A stretch of 64,000 nt of DNA from Candidatus Zhuqueibacterota bacterium (GCA_014728085.1 WJMF01000234.1:1-64000), one strand, 5' to 3'; shown: positions 16,965 to 27,002, numbered from the stretch's first letter. The notes: generated from the sequence alone by a model not told the origin. Made by a program: numbers and translations.

Positions 16965-18104
16965 AATGAGCTTCATTGTCTGATCAAATTTTTCTTTCCC
17001 CAGGTCAGCCGACAAGTTGGATGTCATGAGGGCATAGCCTTTTTCGCATGCCTCGATATAACGAGGCAGCCAATAGTTTAAATGCTCGAATTGATGATCC
17101 TGATCCCGGTACAAAAATGAAGAATCGATACCGCCGACGAAAATAATGCGATCGCCATATTTTTTCATCAGATCAAGAACCTGTGGAACCTCCTGTAAAT
17201 CAAAAGGATTGATCATATCAAACCCGGCGTTGAGGAACAGCGGCATCATCTCTTCAATATTGCCATGAGAGTGAAAATGTACCCATCCTCCTTTTTCATG
17301 AACGGTTGAACACAATGTACGATAATGCGGCAGAAAAAAAGTCTCAAACAGCTGAGGCGAAATCAATAATCCGTCGCGATTGCCCAAATCGTCGCAGATA
17401 TCAATAATCTCCACACCTCGTTCCATAACCTGGTCCACCGCTTCCATGTTCATCCCGACAAGCCTGTTGATAACCGCGTGCATGAAATCGGGTTCGAGCA
17501 ACAAGTTGATCATCGTATCTTCCATACTCATGAAGGAATTATGAATGCCTGAAAAGAATCCCTGAATCGATGCGGTTGGGATAAATCCTTCTTTTTTGAA
17601 AAATTCTGCATCCCTGCTTACATCGCGATATCTGAGATCATCGCTCATATTCGGCAGCGCCAGTTCTCGCAGATCGGACTGTTTTGTTAACGGGAATGAA
17701 AAATATTGAATCGAAACCGGATCATACATTATTTTACGCTTATGACCGCCTTCGTACTGCAACACCTTATAGCTGTCGCTGCGTTCGATAACCCGAGGTT
17801 GAATTTCAGCGACTCCTCCATGGCCAAAAGGCGTAACACCGCCGTCGCCGACGCCGATACAGGGTGTTAAGAGCGCCTTTGCAAAGCGTACCGCTTTCTG
17901 GCGACTGCTGTCGGAGCGGGGATGGCGGGGAAAGGTCTGCATCGGCGGATGATCAGAGGGGATATAGAATGTGCGTTCATCATAACAATCAGATGAGAGC
18001 AATGTATGTATGGCTCTTTCATTATTAAATCCCATATTGAAATGGGGGATAAAGTCCGGCTTTTGACCGGAGAGTATGGCTATCAAATTTTCGCGTTCAG
18101 TCAT
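16944..18104 (-). CDS. URO-D superfamily protein (not HemE)
   Basis: A 386-residue alpha/beta barrel of the uroporphyrinogen decarboxylase superfamily, which also contains corrinoid and coenzyme M methyltransferases (MtaA, CmuA). Conserved segments include DICDDLGNRDGLLISPQLF (about 240-258), WVHFHSHGNIEEMMP (about 279-293), GFDMINPF and FVGGIDS. The RQAGR-type N-terminal motif needed by HemE is absent, so heme synthesis is unlikely. A zinc-binding His/Cys set of the methyltransferases is only partly suggested. It follows nfo by 15 bp. Many such proteins of unknown role occur in environmental bacteria; the substrate is unknown. Confidence 0.78.
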   Translation of the reverse strand: MTERENLIAILSGQKPDFIPHFNMGFNNERAIHTLLSSDCYDERTFYIPSDHPPMQTFPRHPRSDSSRQKAVRFAKALLTPCIGVGDGGVTPFGHGGVAEIQPRVIERSDSYKVLQYEGGHKRKIMYDPVSIQYFSFPLTKQSDLRELALPNMSDDLRYRDVSRDAEFFKKEGFIPTASIQGFFSGIHNSFMSMEDTMINLLLEPDFMHAVINRLVGMNMEAVDQVMERGVEIIDICDDLGNRDGLLISPQLFETFFLPHYRTLCSTVHEKGGWVHFHSHGNIEEMMPLFLNAGFDMINPFDLQEVPQVLDLMKKYGDRIIFVGGIDSSFLYRDQDHQFEHLNYWLPRYIEACEKGYALMTSNLSADLGKEKFDQTMKLISDVTNR

Positions 18105-18119
18105 TTTTTATTTTGCCTA

Positions 18120-18965
18120 TCAAGTTTCACATAATCCATATAAGAATTCAATTTCGCTTTTCCAAAGCAGGGGATCAGGGGTTTCCAGGATCAAAGGGAT
18201 TTCATCGAATCTTGGATCATTCATAATATAGCGAAAAACCTCAACCCCCAGTAACCCTTTACCAATGCTTTCATGGCGATCAACTCTTGATCCCAATTCT
18301 TTTTTAGCATCGTTAAAATGCATCGCTTTTAAAAAATCAAAACCAACAGTATCATCAAATTCGGCAAAGGTTGTTTTACAGGCCCCGGTTGTGCGCAAAT
18401 CATAACCGGCGGCAAACATGTGGCAAGTGTCCAGGCAGATCCCCACACGCGATTTATCGTTTATAGCATCGATCAGGATCCTGAGATGTTCAAATTTGTA
18501 GCCGACATTGGAGCCCTGACCGGCAGTATTTTCGATAACAGCAATCACATTTTTGGTGCTGTCCAGGGCCCGGTTGACCGCTCCTGCGATTTGCTGCAGA
18601 CAGGCTTTTTCCGGGTACCGGTTGAGATGACTTCCCGGGTGAAAGTTTACATATTTTAATCCAAGTTGTTCACAGCGTTGCAGTTCATCGAGGAAAGCAT
18701 CATAAGATTTTTCAAAAGCATCTTTAAAGGGGTTGCCGAGATTAATTAAATAGCTGTCATGAGGAAGAACAACCGCTTTTGAAAAGCCGTGTCTTTCGCA
18801 GTTCGCAGTAAACCGTGAAATGGATTGTGTTTGTAAAGGTTTAGCATTCCACTGTCTCTGATTTTTTGTAAAAAGGGCAAAGGCTTTGGCGCCAATCAGA
18901 TGCGCATTTACCGGCGCGTTGTCCACACCACCAGCCGCACTAACATGTGCCCCGATTCTTTTCAT
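18120..18965 (-). CDS. nfo: Endonuclease IV (AP endonuclease)
   Basis: Cleaves 5' of abasic sites in base-excision repair. The 281-residue TIM-barrel protein keeps the family's zinc ligands: GAHVSAAGG (5-13), NFHPGSH (about 103-109), a Glu in [12 protein letters not shown] (about 142-153), [13 protein letters not shown] (about 179-191) and [22 protein letters not shown] (about 216-237). A last Glu in LILETP completes the set. Length is normal. GAGG precedes the ATG. It lies 22 bp after the nucleotidyltransferase gene. Confidence 0.96.
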   Translation of the reverse strand: MKRIGAHVSAAGGVDNAPVNAHLIGAKAFALFTKNQRQWNAKPLQTQSISRFTANCERHGFSKAVVLPHDSYLINLGNPFKDAFEKSYDAFLDELQRCEQLGLKYVNFHPGSHLNRYPEKACLQQIAGAVNRALDSTKNVIAVIENTAGQGSNVGYKFEHLRILIDAINDKSRVGICLDTCHMFAAGYDLRTTGACKTTFAEFDDTVGFDFLKAMHFNDAKKELGSRVDRHESIGKGLLGVEVFRYIMNDPRFDEIPLILETPDPLLWKSEIEFLYGLCET

Positions 18966-18987
18966 TGCATGCCTCGCTGTACTCTAT

Positions 18988-20052
18988 TCAACAAATTTCT
19001 ATCAGGCTTTGATCACCGATCATAAAGCGGTTGGTGCGGGGTCGTCCACTCGCGTTCACCACCCTGGTGGCGAAGCCTAATAAACTATCCTCGATACGCA
19101 TATGAACATCGAGTATCTCACATTGGTTTAAAACAATACTAAACTCAACCTCACTGTTTCTTATCTGACACTCATCGCCAATCGATGTAAAGGGACCGAC
19201 ATAGCTGTTTTTAATTACAGTGTTTTTACCAATGATCACCGGGCCGCGAACCGTACTGTTGATAATTGAAGAGCCTTTGCCGGTCTGGACATGGCCGGTA
19301 ACAACGGATTGAGTATCGACGCTGCCGTTCGTCCGGCCTTCTATATGCTCTAATACGAGCCGATTGGCTTCTAGAATATCCTGGGGTTTTCCGGTGTCTT
19401 TCCACCAACCGGTAATCTCGGAAAATGAAATCTGTTTTTTGTGGTCGATGAGGTATTGATGCGCATCAGAGATTTCAAGCTCGCCTCTTTTGCTGGGAAT
19501 GATATTATTGACAGCATCGAAAATATTAGAGTCATACAGATAAATGCCCGCAACAGCAAATTCACTTTTTGGAGAACGCGGTTTTTCCTCAATGGAAATG
19601 ATACGATCGCCCACAATTTCCGGCACACCGAATCGTTCAGGATCCTTGACCCGGGCCAGAGTCAAATGGCAATTGGAATTCTGATTCTTAAACTCATCGA
19701 TAAACTTTTTCAGGTCACCCACAATCATGTTATCACCGAGATAAAAGATAAAATCTTCTGCGGCAATAAAGTCCTGGGAAATTTTTATGACATGGGCCAG
19801 TCCGAGCGGTGCTTCCTGAGGAATATAGGTTATTTCAACACCCCACTTTTCACCAGTACCGATGGCTTGTTTAACCTCATCGCCTTCCCGGTTGGTAATA
19901 ATTCCCACTTTATTGATTCCGGTTGCAGCTATTTTTTCAAGTGCATAATGTAAAATTGGTTTGTTGGCAATGGGTAAGAGGTGCTTGTTCTGAGTATTGG
20001 TAAGCGGACGGAGACGGGTACCCTTGCCTCCTGCAGTAATCAACGCTTTCAT
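18988..20052 (-). CDS. Sugar-1-phosphate nucleotidyltransferase, long RmlA type with beta-helix C-terminus
   Basis: Couples a sugar-1-phosphate (probably glucose-1-phosphate) with a nucleoside triphosphate (probably dTTP). The nucleotide-binding motif AGGKGTRLRPLT is at 7-18, FYLGDNM at about 104-110, EEKP at about 155-158 and WWKDTGKP at about 217-224. Residues 240-354 show hexapeptide-like repeats (SSIINSTVRGPVIIGKNTVI and following), a left-handed beta-helix. Thus it belongs to the longer RmlA_long type (354 residues) rather than the short RmlA of about 290. Specificity cannot be fixed from sequence. GGGAGA precedes the ATG. It is 13 bp downstream of the YtcJ-like gene. Confidence 0.88.
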   Translation of the reverse strand: MKALITAGGKGTRLRPLTNTQNKHLLPIANKPILHYALEKIAATGINKVGIITNREGDEVKQAIGTGEKWGVEITYIPQEAPLGLAHVIKISQDFIAAEDFIFYLGDNMIVGDLKKFIDEFKNQNSNCHLTLARVKDPERFGVPEIVGDRIISIEEKPRSPKSEFAVAGIYLYDSNIFDAVNNIIPSKRGELEISDAHQYLIDHKKQISFSEITGWWKDTGKPQDILEANRLVLEHIEGRTNGSVDTQSVVTGHVQTGKGSSIINSTVRGPVIIGKNTVIKNSYVGPFTSIGDECQIRNSEVEFSIVLNQCEILDVHMRIEDSLLGFATRVVNASGRPRTNRFMIGDQSLIEIC

Positions 20053-20065
20053 GAAGATTCTCCCA

Positions 20066-21631
20066 TCATGCTTTTAGTTCATTCATTCTATCATAAATAA
20101 TATTTCCGTTAATAAGGGTAAAATCAACAAAAGTATTCAATAGCTCCCGCGGTGGGTGTTGGAAAATATTTTGTGACAAGACAACGAGGTCGGCCCAATA
20201 TCCAGGCTTGATCAATCCTTTTTTATGTTCAGATTTTTCCGCATAGGCAGAACCATATGTATAGAGCTCAACTGCTTTTTGCAATGATACTTTTTCATCG
20301 GGGTACCAGCCGCCTTGAGGGCCTCCATTTAAAAATTCCCGGCTTACGGCGGCATACAGGGTATGAAGTGGATTCAGGGGTTCCACCGTCCAGTCGGTAC
20401 CCAGGGCGGTAGAGATACCGGCATCCAGTAAAGATTGCAGGCGGTACGCGTTGCGCTGATGTTTTCCCAGCCGATTCTGAATCCAGCGCATGTCATCGAT
20501 ACAATGGTAGGGTTGAACACTGGCGATAATGCCCATTTTTTTAAATCGCCCGAGATCATTTTGTTGAACCACCTGGAGGTGTTCAATTCGATGCCTTTTA
20601 TGAGCGATCGGCTCTGTTGATTGTAATTTTGTAAAGGCATCCAGACACCGGGAAACCGCCAGATCCCCTATAGCGTGAACGGCAATTTGGCTACCGGAGG
20701 AATGTATATCAGCAAAAATATCATATAATTCCCCGCTGGTATGCATGGCCAGGCCATTGGTCTCGGGGCGGTCAAGATATGGGTGTGAAAGTAGAGCGGT
20801 TGTTGCTCCTAATGATCCATCTGCATAGGTTTTTTGAGTTTCAAGTTTAAAAAAATCCGACGCCTCAATGTGAAATTTAGGATGCTGATAGAGTCGCCAG
20901 CCGGAAATTCTCAGGTTGAGATTATGCTCACGCTCGAGCTCGCGATAGATATCCATCTCTTCTGAAGAACATTCTCCCTGTACGCTTCCGATTCCAAGAG
21001 AGTGGGCAAAGGAAATTGCTGCGAGTGCCGCATTTTTGCGTTGCAAACGCGTGGGTTGGGGAATACTCTCCAGAATCTTTTCCTGTGCAGCATCCTGAAC
21101 AACACCATTCAACCTGCCGGTTTCAGGATTTCGGCCGAAGTGCCCTCCTGCCGGATCATCAATGCTATCATCGATGCCGGCTTGCTTCAGGGCGAGTGAA
21201 TTTGCGGTCCCGATATGTAAATCGAGTCTGACAACAAATACCGGATGATCCGGTACAACTTTATCGATGAGCTCCCGCGTCGGGTAATTCTTACCGGGCC
21301 ATTTTTCGTGATCCCAATAGCCACCGGTAATCCAGCTTCCTTTGGGCAGTTCCTTTGATTTTACTTTCAGGCGTTGACAAAACATCTCTTCGCTATCAGC
21401 GTCCCGTAAATCGATCTCCTGTAAGGCAAAACCTCCATCCATCAAATGTAAATGAGCATCATTAAAGGCAGGAATGAGTAGACGCCCGCCCAAATCAATC
21501 GAGCGACCGGAAAAAGGTCCATCGTGGTGGTAGATTGATTGAATGATACCATTTACAACCAGGACAGAGTCACCTTTGCAATAGCCATAAAGAGGAGACC
21601 AGATTTTCGCATTTTTTAACAACAAATTCAT
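20066..21631 (-). CDS. YtcJ-type metal-dependent amidohydrolase (amidohydrolase family 3)
   Basis: A 521-residue amidohydrolase-superfamily enzyme. The metal-binding HLHLMDGG is at about 60-67, VHAIGD at about 316-321, HRIEHLQVV at about 345-353, and the final Asp in LGTDWTVEP at about 418-426. The family (COG1574) includes an N-substituted formamide deformylase, but most members are of unknown substrate. No signal peptide. It is embedded in a tight minus-strand run between a small membrane protein and a sugar nucleotidyltransferase, which gives no substrate clue. Confidence 0.85.
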   Translation of the reverse strand: MNLLLKNAKIWSPLYGYCKGDSVLVVNGIIQSIYHHDGPFSGRSIDLGGRLLIPAFNDAHLHLMDGGFALQEIDLRDADSEEMFCQRLKVKSKELPKGSWITGGYWDHEKWPGKNYPTRELIDKVVPDHPVFVVRLDLHIGTANSLALKQAGIDDSIDDPAGGHFGRNPETGRLNGVVQDAAQEKILESIPQPTRLQRKNAALAAISFAHSLGIGSVQGECSSEEMDIYRELEREHNLNLRISGWRLYQHPKFHIEASDFFKLETQKTYADGSLGATTALLSHPYLDRPETNGLAMHTSGELYDIFADIHSSGSQIAVHAIGDLAVSRCLDAFTKLQSTEPIAHKRHRIEHLQVVQQNDLGRFKKMGIIASVQPYHCIDDMRWIQNRLGKHQRNAYRLQSLLDAGISTALGTDWTVEPLNPLHTLYAAVSREFLNGGPQGGWYPDEKVSLQKAVELYTYGSAYAEKSEHKKGLIKPGYWADLVVLSQNIFQHPPRELLNTFVDFTLINGNIIYDRMNELKA

Positions 21632-21655
21632 AGAGATTGTATTTCCGCCTCGTGT

Positions 21656-22105
21656 CTATGGTCTGGTCTGCATTTTATAGGTAAGCACAAACCGGCTTAT
21701 TTGCGTGAATAAAACCCCTGCCCAAAAATAAAAAAAATGATTTTGAAAAACAGGTACGGACATTTGCAAAACTTTGATCAGATATATAGCTGCGATCAAT
21801 GCCATCAACAAGTATGACAGAGAACCAGCCCGTTTATTCAAGTGAAGTTCAAGCCGTTGCGCGATCATTGCCGTAAGCAGAAAAATGGCCAGCCACGCCA
21901 AAACAAGAGCGCCGATTTCAACTATCCACGATTGAATAATGAAAGGAGAAATCGCAGAGAATTCTGAAAAAACATTCTCTGCGATATTTGCATCAAAGCA
22001 CCCTAACAGAGGAAAACCACACTGATGAGCATAATTAAAATGTATACGCCGAGCATCACCAGAAAAGAAACGACAGTATAAGCCAGTACTTTTTCTTTTG
22101 GGCAC
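21656..22105 (-). CDS. Small hypothetical membrane protein (start uncertain)
   Basis: Three hydrophobic helices can be seen (WIVEIGALVLAWLAIFLLTA, SLSYLLMALIAAIYLIKVL, FFYFWAGVLFTQISRFVLT), ending in a short basic tail. The full frame from ATG 22105 overlaps the upstream Yip1 gene by 103 bp, and its first 45 residues look non-native (they are the shifted frame of that gene). A non-ATG start between about 22000 and 21920 is more likely, but no ribosome site decides it. A hairpin at 21949-21981 lies across this putative start region. No family recognised; the TM pattern supports a real membrane protein. Confidence 0.45.
   Translation of the reverse strand: MPKRKSTGLYCRFFSGDARRIHFNYAHQCGFPLLGCFDANIAENVFSEFSAISPFIIQSWIVEIGALVLAWLAIFLLTAMIAQRLELHLNKRAGSLSYLLMALIAAIYLIKVLQMSVPVFQNHFFYFWAGVLFTQISRFVLTYKMQTRP
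21949..21981 (-). terminator. Hairpin after the Yip1 gene, possible weak terminator
   Basis: Perfect 11-bp arms (TCGCAGAGAAT / ATTCTCTGCGA) around an 11-nt loop, 21 bp after the Yip1 stop at 22003. On the minus strand it is followed by TTTCTCC, a poor U tract, so it may also be an mRNA-processing or stability element. Confidence 0.45.
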
Positions 22106-22560
22106 TGCATCAAAATAGGCAGTCCGACATAAAAAAGGTATACGGAATAGAGGCCCAGGAGCGAAAGAATGGATAGAATTGGAAAAATAACAAAAATTGA
22201 CGCAACCGCTGAGGCCGTATAACTATAGGCGACCAATTTGAAGGCTGCCATTTCATCCTTTTGTGCATTAAAACTGGGTGCAAGGGCATTGATAATATAA
22301 GCTGCTATATACATTCCGATGATGATGAGGATAAACGTAACAATGGCCATGATCAAAGCGGTGAAGAACCCCACGCGTTCCTTCAAAAAATATCCAAACA
22401 TAATATGCCGTAAAAACTGGGCAATGACAGGAATGGCAATGAGGTAAATAAGGTACTCTTTGACAATATCGACAGAGGTCTTGTCTTCGGAGTTGATTTT
22501 TTCCCATTCTGCTTTTGGTGAAAATAACAGATTTTTAACACGGTTGATAATCATGTTCAT
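22003..22560 (-). CDS. Yip1-domain integral membrane protein
   Basis: A 185-residue protein with about five membrane helices in the Yip1 arrangement: a cytoplasmic N-terminus with VKNLLFSPKAEWEKI (8-22, the usual LLTSPKKEWxxI motif), then helices at about 36-55, 63-88, 108-135, 137-148 and 158-183. Bacterial Yip1-domain proteins have no settled function; eukaryotic relatives act in membrane traffic. AGGAGG precedes the ATG region. It follows dnaE after 41 bp. Confidence 0.82.
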   Translation of the reverse strand: MNMIINRVKNLLFSPKAEWEKINSEDKTSVDIVKEYLIYLIAIPVIAQFLRHIMFGYFLKERVGFFTALIMAIVTFILIIIGMYIAAYIINALAPSFNAQKDEMAAFKLVAYSYTASAVASIFVIFPILSILSLLGLYSVYLFYVGLPILMQCPKEKVLAYTVVSFLVMLGVYILIMLISVVFLC

Positions 22561-22601
22561 AGCTAAACCTCCTCATAGATAAAATAGACTATTAAAAAAG
22601 A

Positions 22602-25600
22602 TTAGGCACCCACCCATACATTTTCCCGGCCGACCTTGTCGCGAAGCAGGTCAACAAGTTCCAGAGTAGGTGAAACCTTCAGGGATTTGGATTTGAGCAT
22701 ATAATTTTCATTTTCGTCAATAATGAGTTTTATATATACCGGTATTTCGCCGATATGTTGGTTGAGTATCCTTCTCACTTCATCGAGAATTTCAGTTTCA
22801 GAATGACCGGTTTGGATGGCGAGGCACAGACTTTTGGTAAAACGTTCCCGGGTCTGTTCAAGTGGAATAACCTCATCAAGGATCAGTTTGGCTTCGTCAC
22901 TATCGCGGAAATTGACTTTGCCTTTAACCATTACCATGGAATCATCATACAATAGCTCACGGTACTCTTCATACTGATCTGAAAATGCGATGGATTCTGC
23001 AGTGCCGCCAAAATCTTCAAGTTTGAGAAAAGCCATTGGGCGTTTCTTGCGATCGTAATGAATCTTAATTTCAGAAATAATACAACATATTCTGGCAGTA
23101 GAACCTTCTTTCATAGTACTAAGAGATTGCAGGGTAACATTGGAAAACGTTTTCACCTCCTCACGATAGCGATCCAGCGGATGGCCGGAGAGATAAAACC
23201 CCAATACGTTTTTCTCTCGATTGAGCTTTGCTTGCTTATCCCAATCCTTTAATTCCGCTAAAGAGGGAGCGGCTATTTCGACATCATCATTGTTATCGAA
23301 AATGGACGTCTGGCCATTGGCCTTATCCGTCTGGGTACGATGGGCATATTCAATGGCGGTTTCGATACTCTGAAACAGTTGAGCCCGGTTTCCGTCCAAA
23401 CTGTCCATTGCGCCCGCTTCGACCAAACTTTCAAACATCTTTCTGTTTGTTGCATGGAGGTCGACACTGGTGCAGAGGTCAAAAATTGTAGTAAAGGGGC
23501 CATTCTTCTCACGGGCAGTAACGATTGCTTCAATAGCACCGCGTCCGACATTTTTGATAGCCCCGAGGCCGAACTGTATACCGTCTTTGGTAACGATAAA
23601 ATCAGCACAACTCTGATTAACATCCGGTGGTAACACCCTGATACCCATTCGCCGGCATTCTTCGAGCAGTACAATCACCCGGTCCGTACTATTCATTTCA
23701 CTGCTTATGGTAGCAGCCATAAATTCAGCGGGATAATAAACTTTTAAATAGCCTGTTTGATAGGCAACGAGTGAATAGCAGGCAGCATGTGATTTATTAA
23801 AACCGTATCCGGCAAATTTCTCCATTAAATTGAATATTTCGTTTGCCTTTTTTTCGTCCAGGCCTTTCTTCTGTGCACCCTCGACAAATTCAGCCCGCAT
23901 CTCAATCATCACGTTTTTTTTCTTCTTTCCCATTGCGCGTCTGAGAACATCAGACTTGCCCATGGAAAATCCGGCAATGTCACTGGCCATTTTCATGACC
24001 TGTTCCTGATAAACCGCTATACCATATGTATCTCTGAGGATGGGTTTAAGCATGTTATGAGGATATTCGAATTCATTTGTCCCTTTTCTATTTCGAATAA
24101 AGGCATCGATATTATCCATCGGTCCCGGTCTGTAAAGGGCATTCATGGCAATGAGATCTTCAAGGCAATCGGGTTTGAGCTTTTTCAAGTATTCCCGCAT
24201 ACCCGAGCTTTCAAACTGAAAAACGGCTATTGTTTCACCCTTTTCAAATAGCTGAAAAACTTTGGAATCATCAAGCGGAATTTGTTCGATATCGAGATCG
24301 ATCCCTCTGGCTTTGACACTATCTATGGTTTTTTGAATAACGGTGAGGGTGCGCAAACCCAGAAAATCCATTTTGAGGACACCCATTTCCTCCAGCCAGC
24401 GCATATCATATTGTGTGGTGATATCGCCATCTTTGGTTTTATAAAGAGGGATAAACCTGGTTAATTCATCGGGTGTGATGACCACGCCGGCGGCGTGAGT
24501 CGAGGCATGGCGGGCCAGGCCTTCCAGCACGCGTGAATATTCGATTAATTTGCGATGTTTTTCATCCTTTTTTTCCAGCTGACGCAATTCCGGCACTGTT
24601 TCAATGGCTTTATCCAGTGTTATTTTTAGCTGTTGCGGCACCAATTTGGCAATTTTATCGACTTCACTGAAACTCATATTCAATACGCGTCCGACGTCGC
24701 GAATCACCGCACGAGCCGCCATCGTTCCAAACGTAATAATCTGGCAAACGCTGTTGTAGCCATATTTCTCTTTTACATAGTCAATCACTTCTTCCCGGCG
24801 TTCATAACAAAAATCAATATCGATATCGGGCATACTAACCCGTTCCGGGTTTAAAAATCGTTCAAAGAGCAACCCATAAGCCAACGGATCGAGATTTGTT
24901 ATGCCCAGCACATAGGCGACAAGACTGCCGGCGGCACTGCCACGTCCGGGACCGACCGGAATATTTTTCTGCCTGGCATAATTGATAAAATCCTGTGTAA
25001 TTAAAAAATAACCGGAATATCCCATCTCTTTGATAATCGCCAGTTCATGATCAAGGCGTTCCTCGATTTCCGGCGTCGGCTCTTTATAACGTTCTTTCAG
25101 ACCTTTATGACAAATTTTGCTTAAAAATTCATGAAGATCCTTGCTGTCATCATCCTCGGGAATATCATAATTAGGCAATAAATAATCATCAAAAGAGAGT
25201 TCCAAATCGCATTTATCCGCCACCTCGAGCGTGTTGGTCAATACCTCAGGGGTGTCGCTAAAAAGCTCCAACATTTCCATTTTACTTTTAAAATAGAGTT
25301 CATGAGTCGTGTATCGCATCCGGTTGGGATCATCATAATCTTTACCAGTCTGCAGGCAGAGCAGCACATCATGCGCGGCATGGTGTTCCTTTTTCAGATA
25401 ATGAATATCATTGGTTGCAACAACCTTGACGTGCTCATCTTCGCCGAGCTGTAAAAGCTGAGGTCGTACATTATCCTCCTCTTCGATAGAATGATTTTGA
25501 ATTTCAAGATAAAAATCATCTCCAAAAATCTCCTTATAGTCGCGCAATGCTTCTCTTGCCTGATTACCCCCCTGTTTTAAAAATCTTGTGGCAACCTCTC

Positions 25601-26027
25601 CCTTTAGACAAGCAGACAGGGCGATCAGTCCATCATGATATTTGGACAGAAGCGCTTTATCGATTCGGGGTTTGTAATAAAATCCATCAAGATAACCAAT
25701 AGAAACCAGTTTCATCAAATTTCGATAGCCGGTTAAATTTTTACACAAAAGCACCAGATGATATGCTGTCACTCCTGTTTCGCTGTCAACAACCTTGTGA
25801 GTATGGTCTGTCGGCGCAACATAAACTTCAGAACCTAAAATAGGTTTGATTTCCTTGTTTTTGCATTTCTGATGAAATTCAATAGCACCGAACATATTGC
25901 CGTGATCGGTCAATGCCAAAGCCGGCATATGAAACTTTGAAGCGGTTTTAACCATATCATTGATTCTACAGGCACCGTCAAGCAAACTATAATGAGAGTG
26001 ATTGTGTAGATGGATAAAATCAGTCAC
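22602..26027 (-). CDS. dnaE: DNA polymerase III alpha subunit
   Basis: Replicative polymerase of 1141 residues. Domains in order: PHP domain from the start (HLHNHSHYSLLDG, 6-18, and ALTDHGNMFG), polymerase C-family palm with PDIDIDFCYERR (about 398-409, catalytic Asp triad with a downstream Asp), fingers with GYGFNKSHAACYSLVAYQTGYL, a helix-hairpin-helix region, and an OB-fold (about 970-1050, ARICCIISEI...). The PHP metal ligands look preserved, so proofreading or pyrophosphatase activity of this domain is possible. The start is GTG at 26027 with GAGGT 8 nt upstream. Length and order are typical of DnaE1. Confidence 0.97.
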   Translation of the reverse strand: MTDFIHLHNHSHYSLLDGACRINDMVKTASKFHMPALALTDHGNMFGAIEFHQKCKNKEIKPILGSEVYVAPTDHTHKVVDSETGVTAYHLVLLCKNLTGYRNLMKLVSIGYLDGFYYKPRIDKALLSKYHDGLIALSACLKGEVATRFLKQGGNQAREALRDYKEIFGDDFYLEIQNHSIEEEDNVRPQLLQLGEDEHVKVVATNDIHYLKKEHHAAHDVLLCLQTGKDYDDPNRMRYTTHELYFKSKMEMLELFSDTPEVLTNTLEVADKCDLELSFDDYLLPNYDIPEDDDSKDLHEFLSKICHKGLKERYKEPTPEIEERLDHELAIIKEMGYSGYFLITQDFINYARQKNIPVGPGRGSAAGSLVAYVLGITNLDPLAYGLLFERFLNPERVSMPDIDIDFCYERREEVIDYVKEKYGYNSVCQIITFGTMAARAVIRDVGRVLNMSFSEVDKIAKLVPQQLKITLDKAIETVPELRQLEKKDEKHRKLIEYSRVLEGLARHASTHAAGVVITPDELTRFIPLYKTKDGDITTQYDMRWLEEMGVLKMDFLGLRTLTVIQKTIDSVKARGIDLDIEQIPLDDSKVFQLFEKGETIAVFQFESSGMREYLKKLKPDCLEDLIAMNALYRPGPMDNIDAFIRNRKGTNEFEYPHNMLKPILRDTYGIAVYQEQVMKMASDIAGFSMGKSDVLRRAMGKKKKNVMIEMRAEFVEGAQKKGLDEKKANEIFNLMEKFAGYGFNKSHAACYSLVAYQTGYLKVYYPAEFMAATISSEMNSTDRVIVLLEECRRMGIRVLPPDVNQSCADFIVTKDGIQFGLGAIKNVGRGAIEAIVTAREKNGPFTTIFDLCTSVDLHATNRKMFESLVEAGAMDSLDGNRAQLFQSIETAIEYAHRTQTDKANGQTSIFDNNDDVEIAAPSLAELKDWDKQAKLNREKNVLGFYLSGHPLDRYREEVKTFSNVTLQSLSTMKEGSTARICCIISEIKIHYDRKKRPMAFLKLEDFGGTAESIAFSDQYEEYRELLYDDSMVMVKGKVNFRDSDEAKLILDEVIPLEQTRERFTKSLCLAIQTGHSETEILDEVRRILNQHIGEIPVYIKLIIDENENYMLKSKSLKVSPTLELVDLLRDKVGRENVWVGA

Positions 26028-26059
26028 TTGTATTACCTCAACAGGGTTATAAGTATTCG

Positions 26060-26974
26060 TTAGCCATGATAGTATTTTCTGGCAATAGGAAGATATTCGC
26101 TTTGAGAATAGTTATTAATAAAGGTTTGAAACTCTAATTGAGCCTTATCGGTATCGCCGCTCTTTACATAACACAAACCGATCATGAGTTGGGCATCATC
26201 GTGTTTATCGGTTTGCGAATAGGCGAATACCTTTTCAAATTCCAGGAGCGCTTTATTATAGTGTCCAAGGCCGTAATAGCACTCCCCTATCCAGTACTGA
26301 CAATTATCAGCCATATGATGGGTATTGTATTGCGTTAGCAACTGTTGAAACGTATCGATAGCATTTTGATATTGATACCTTTCAAACTGAGACCTGGCAA
26401 GGTAGTATTTACTCATAAAGGGGGAACCGGCTGCCTGTGGCCGGCCTGAATACGCGGTCTCAGGAGGGGGAGAAGTACCGGATTGCAGCTGCTGTAGCCG
26501 CGCATTACGGTTATCGACGATGCGTTTCAGGGAATCAGCTGTTTGACCTTTGGCCTCTAAAACATTTTCCAATTGCTTGATTCTGTCGATTGCCTCATCA
26601 AACATTTCCTGTGATAATCCCATACTTTCTGCTGTCTCTGTCGGTTCAGTTTCAATTTGTTGCGGCATTTGTGCCGCTTCATCTGTTCCTTCAATATCTT
26701 CCATTTCCTGCAAGAGCGCCATAACTTCGGGATCGGATTCTATATCTTCAACATCAGAGGCCGTTGAAGGCTGCTCTTCAGTTTGTCCGGTATCTGCATC
26801 CTCTGCAAGATCAAGCATTTCCAAAAGTTCCTGTCGGAATTGTTCATCCTCTGATGACAAGTCCTCACTACTTGATGTATTTGCAGCTCGTTGGGCGCAC
26901 ACCAAAAACAAACCGATTACAATAATTAATACAGCTATTGCAATCAATAATATAGAACGTAATTCTCTTTTCAT
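26060..26974 (-). CDS. Membrane-anchored TPR protein (CpoB/YbgF-like)
   Basis: A single N-terminal membrane helix (about 8-27) is followed by a long, strongly acidic Ser/Glu-rich linker (28-130), a short coiled-coil (MFDEAIDRIKQLENVLEAKG, about 124-143), and a C-terminal block of three TPR-type repeats (about 185-304: YYLARSQFERYQYQNAIDTF, CQYWIGECYYGLGHYNKALL, AQLMIGLCYVKSGDTDKAQL). This matches the C-terminal half of CpoB/YbgF, which links peptidoglycan synthesis to the Tol-Pal system. No tol or pal genes are nearby and the N-terminus is anchored rather than cleaved, so the assignment is by architecture only. Confidence 0.72.
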   Translation of the reverse strand: MKRELRSILLIAIAVLIIVIGLFLVCAQRAANTSSSEDLSSEDEQFRQELLEMLDLAEDADTGQTEEQPSTASDVEDIESDPEVMALLQEMEDIEGTDEAAQMPQQIETEPTETAESMGLSQEMFDEAIDRIKQLENVLEAKGQTADSLKRIVDNRNARLQQLQSGTSPPPETAYSGRPQAAGSPFMSKYYLARSQFERYQYQNAIDTFQQLLTQYNTHHMADNCQYWIGECYYGLGHYNKALLEFEKVFAYSQTDKHDDAQLMIGLCYVKSGDTDKAQLEFQTFINNYSQSEYLPIARKYYHG

Positions 26975-27002
26975 GATGCCCTCTCGATTAATGAATGATC
27001 AT

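Noticed and set aside
16944-18104. HemE (uroporphyrinogen decarboxylase)
   Set aside because: Lacks the RQAGR-type N-terminal motif; other superfamily members fit better.
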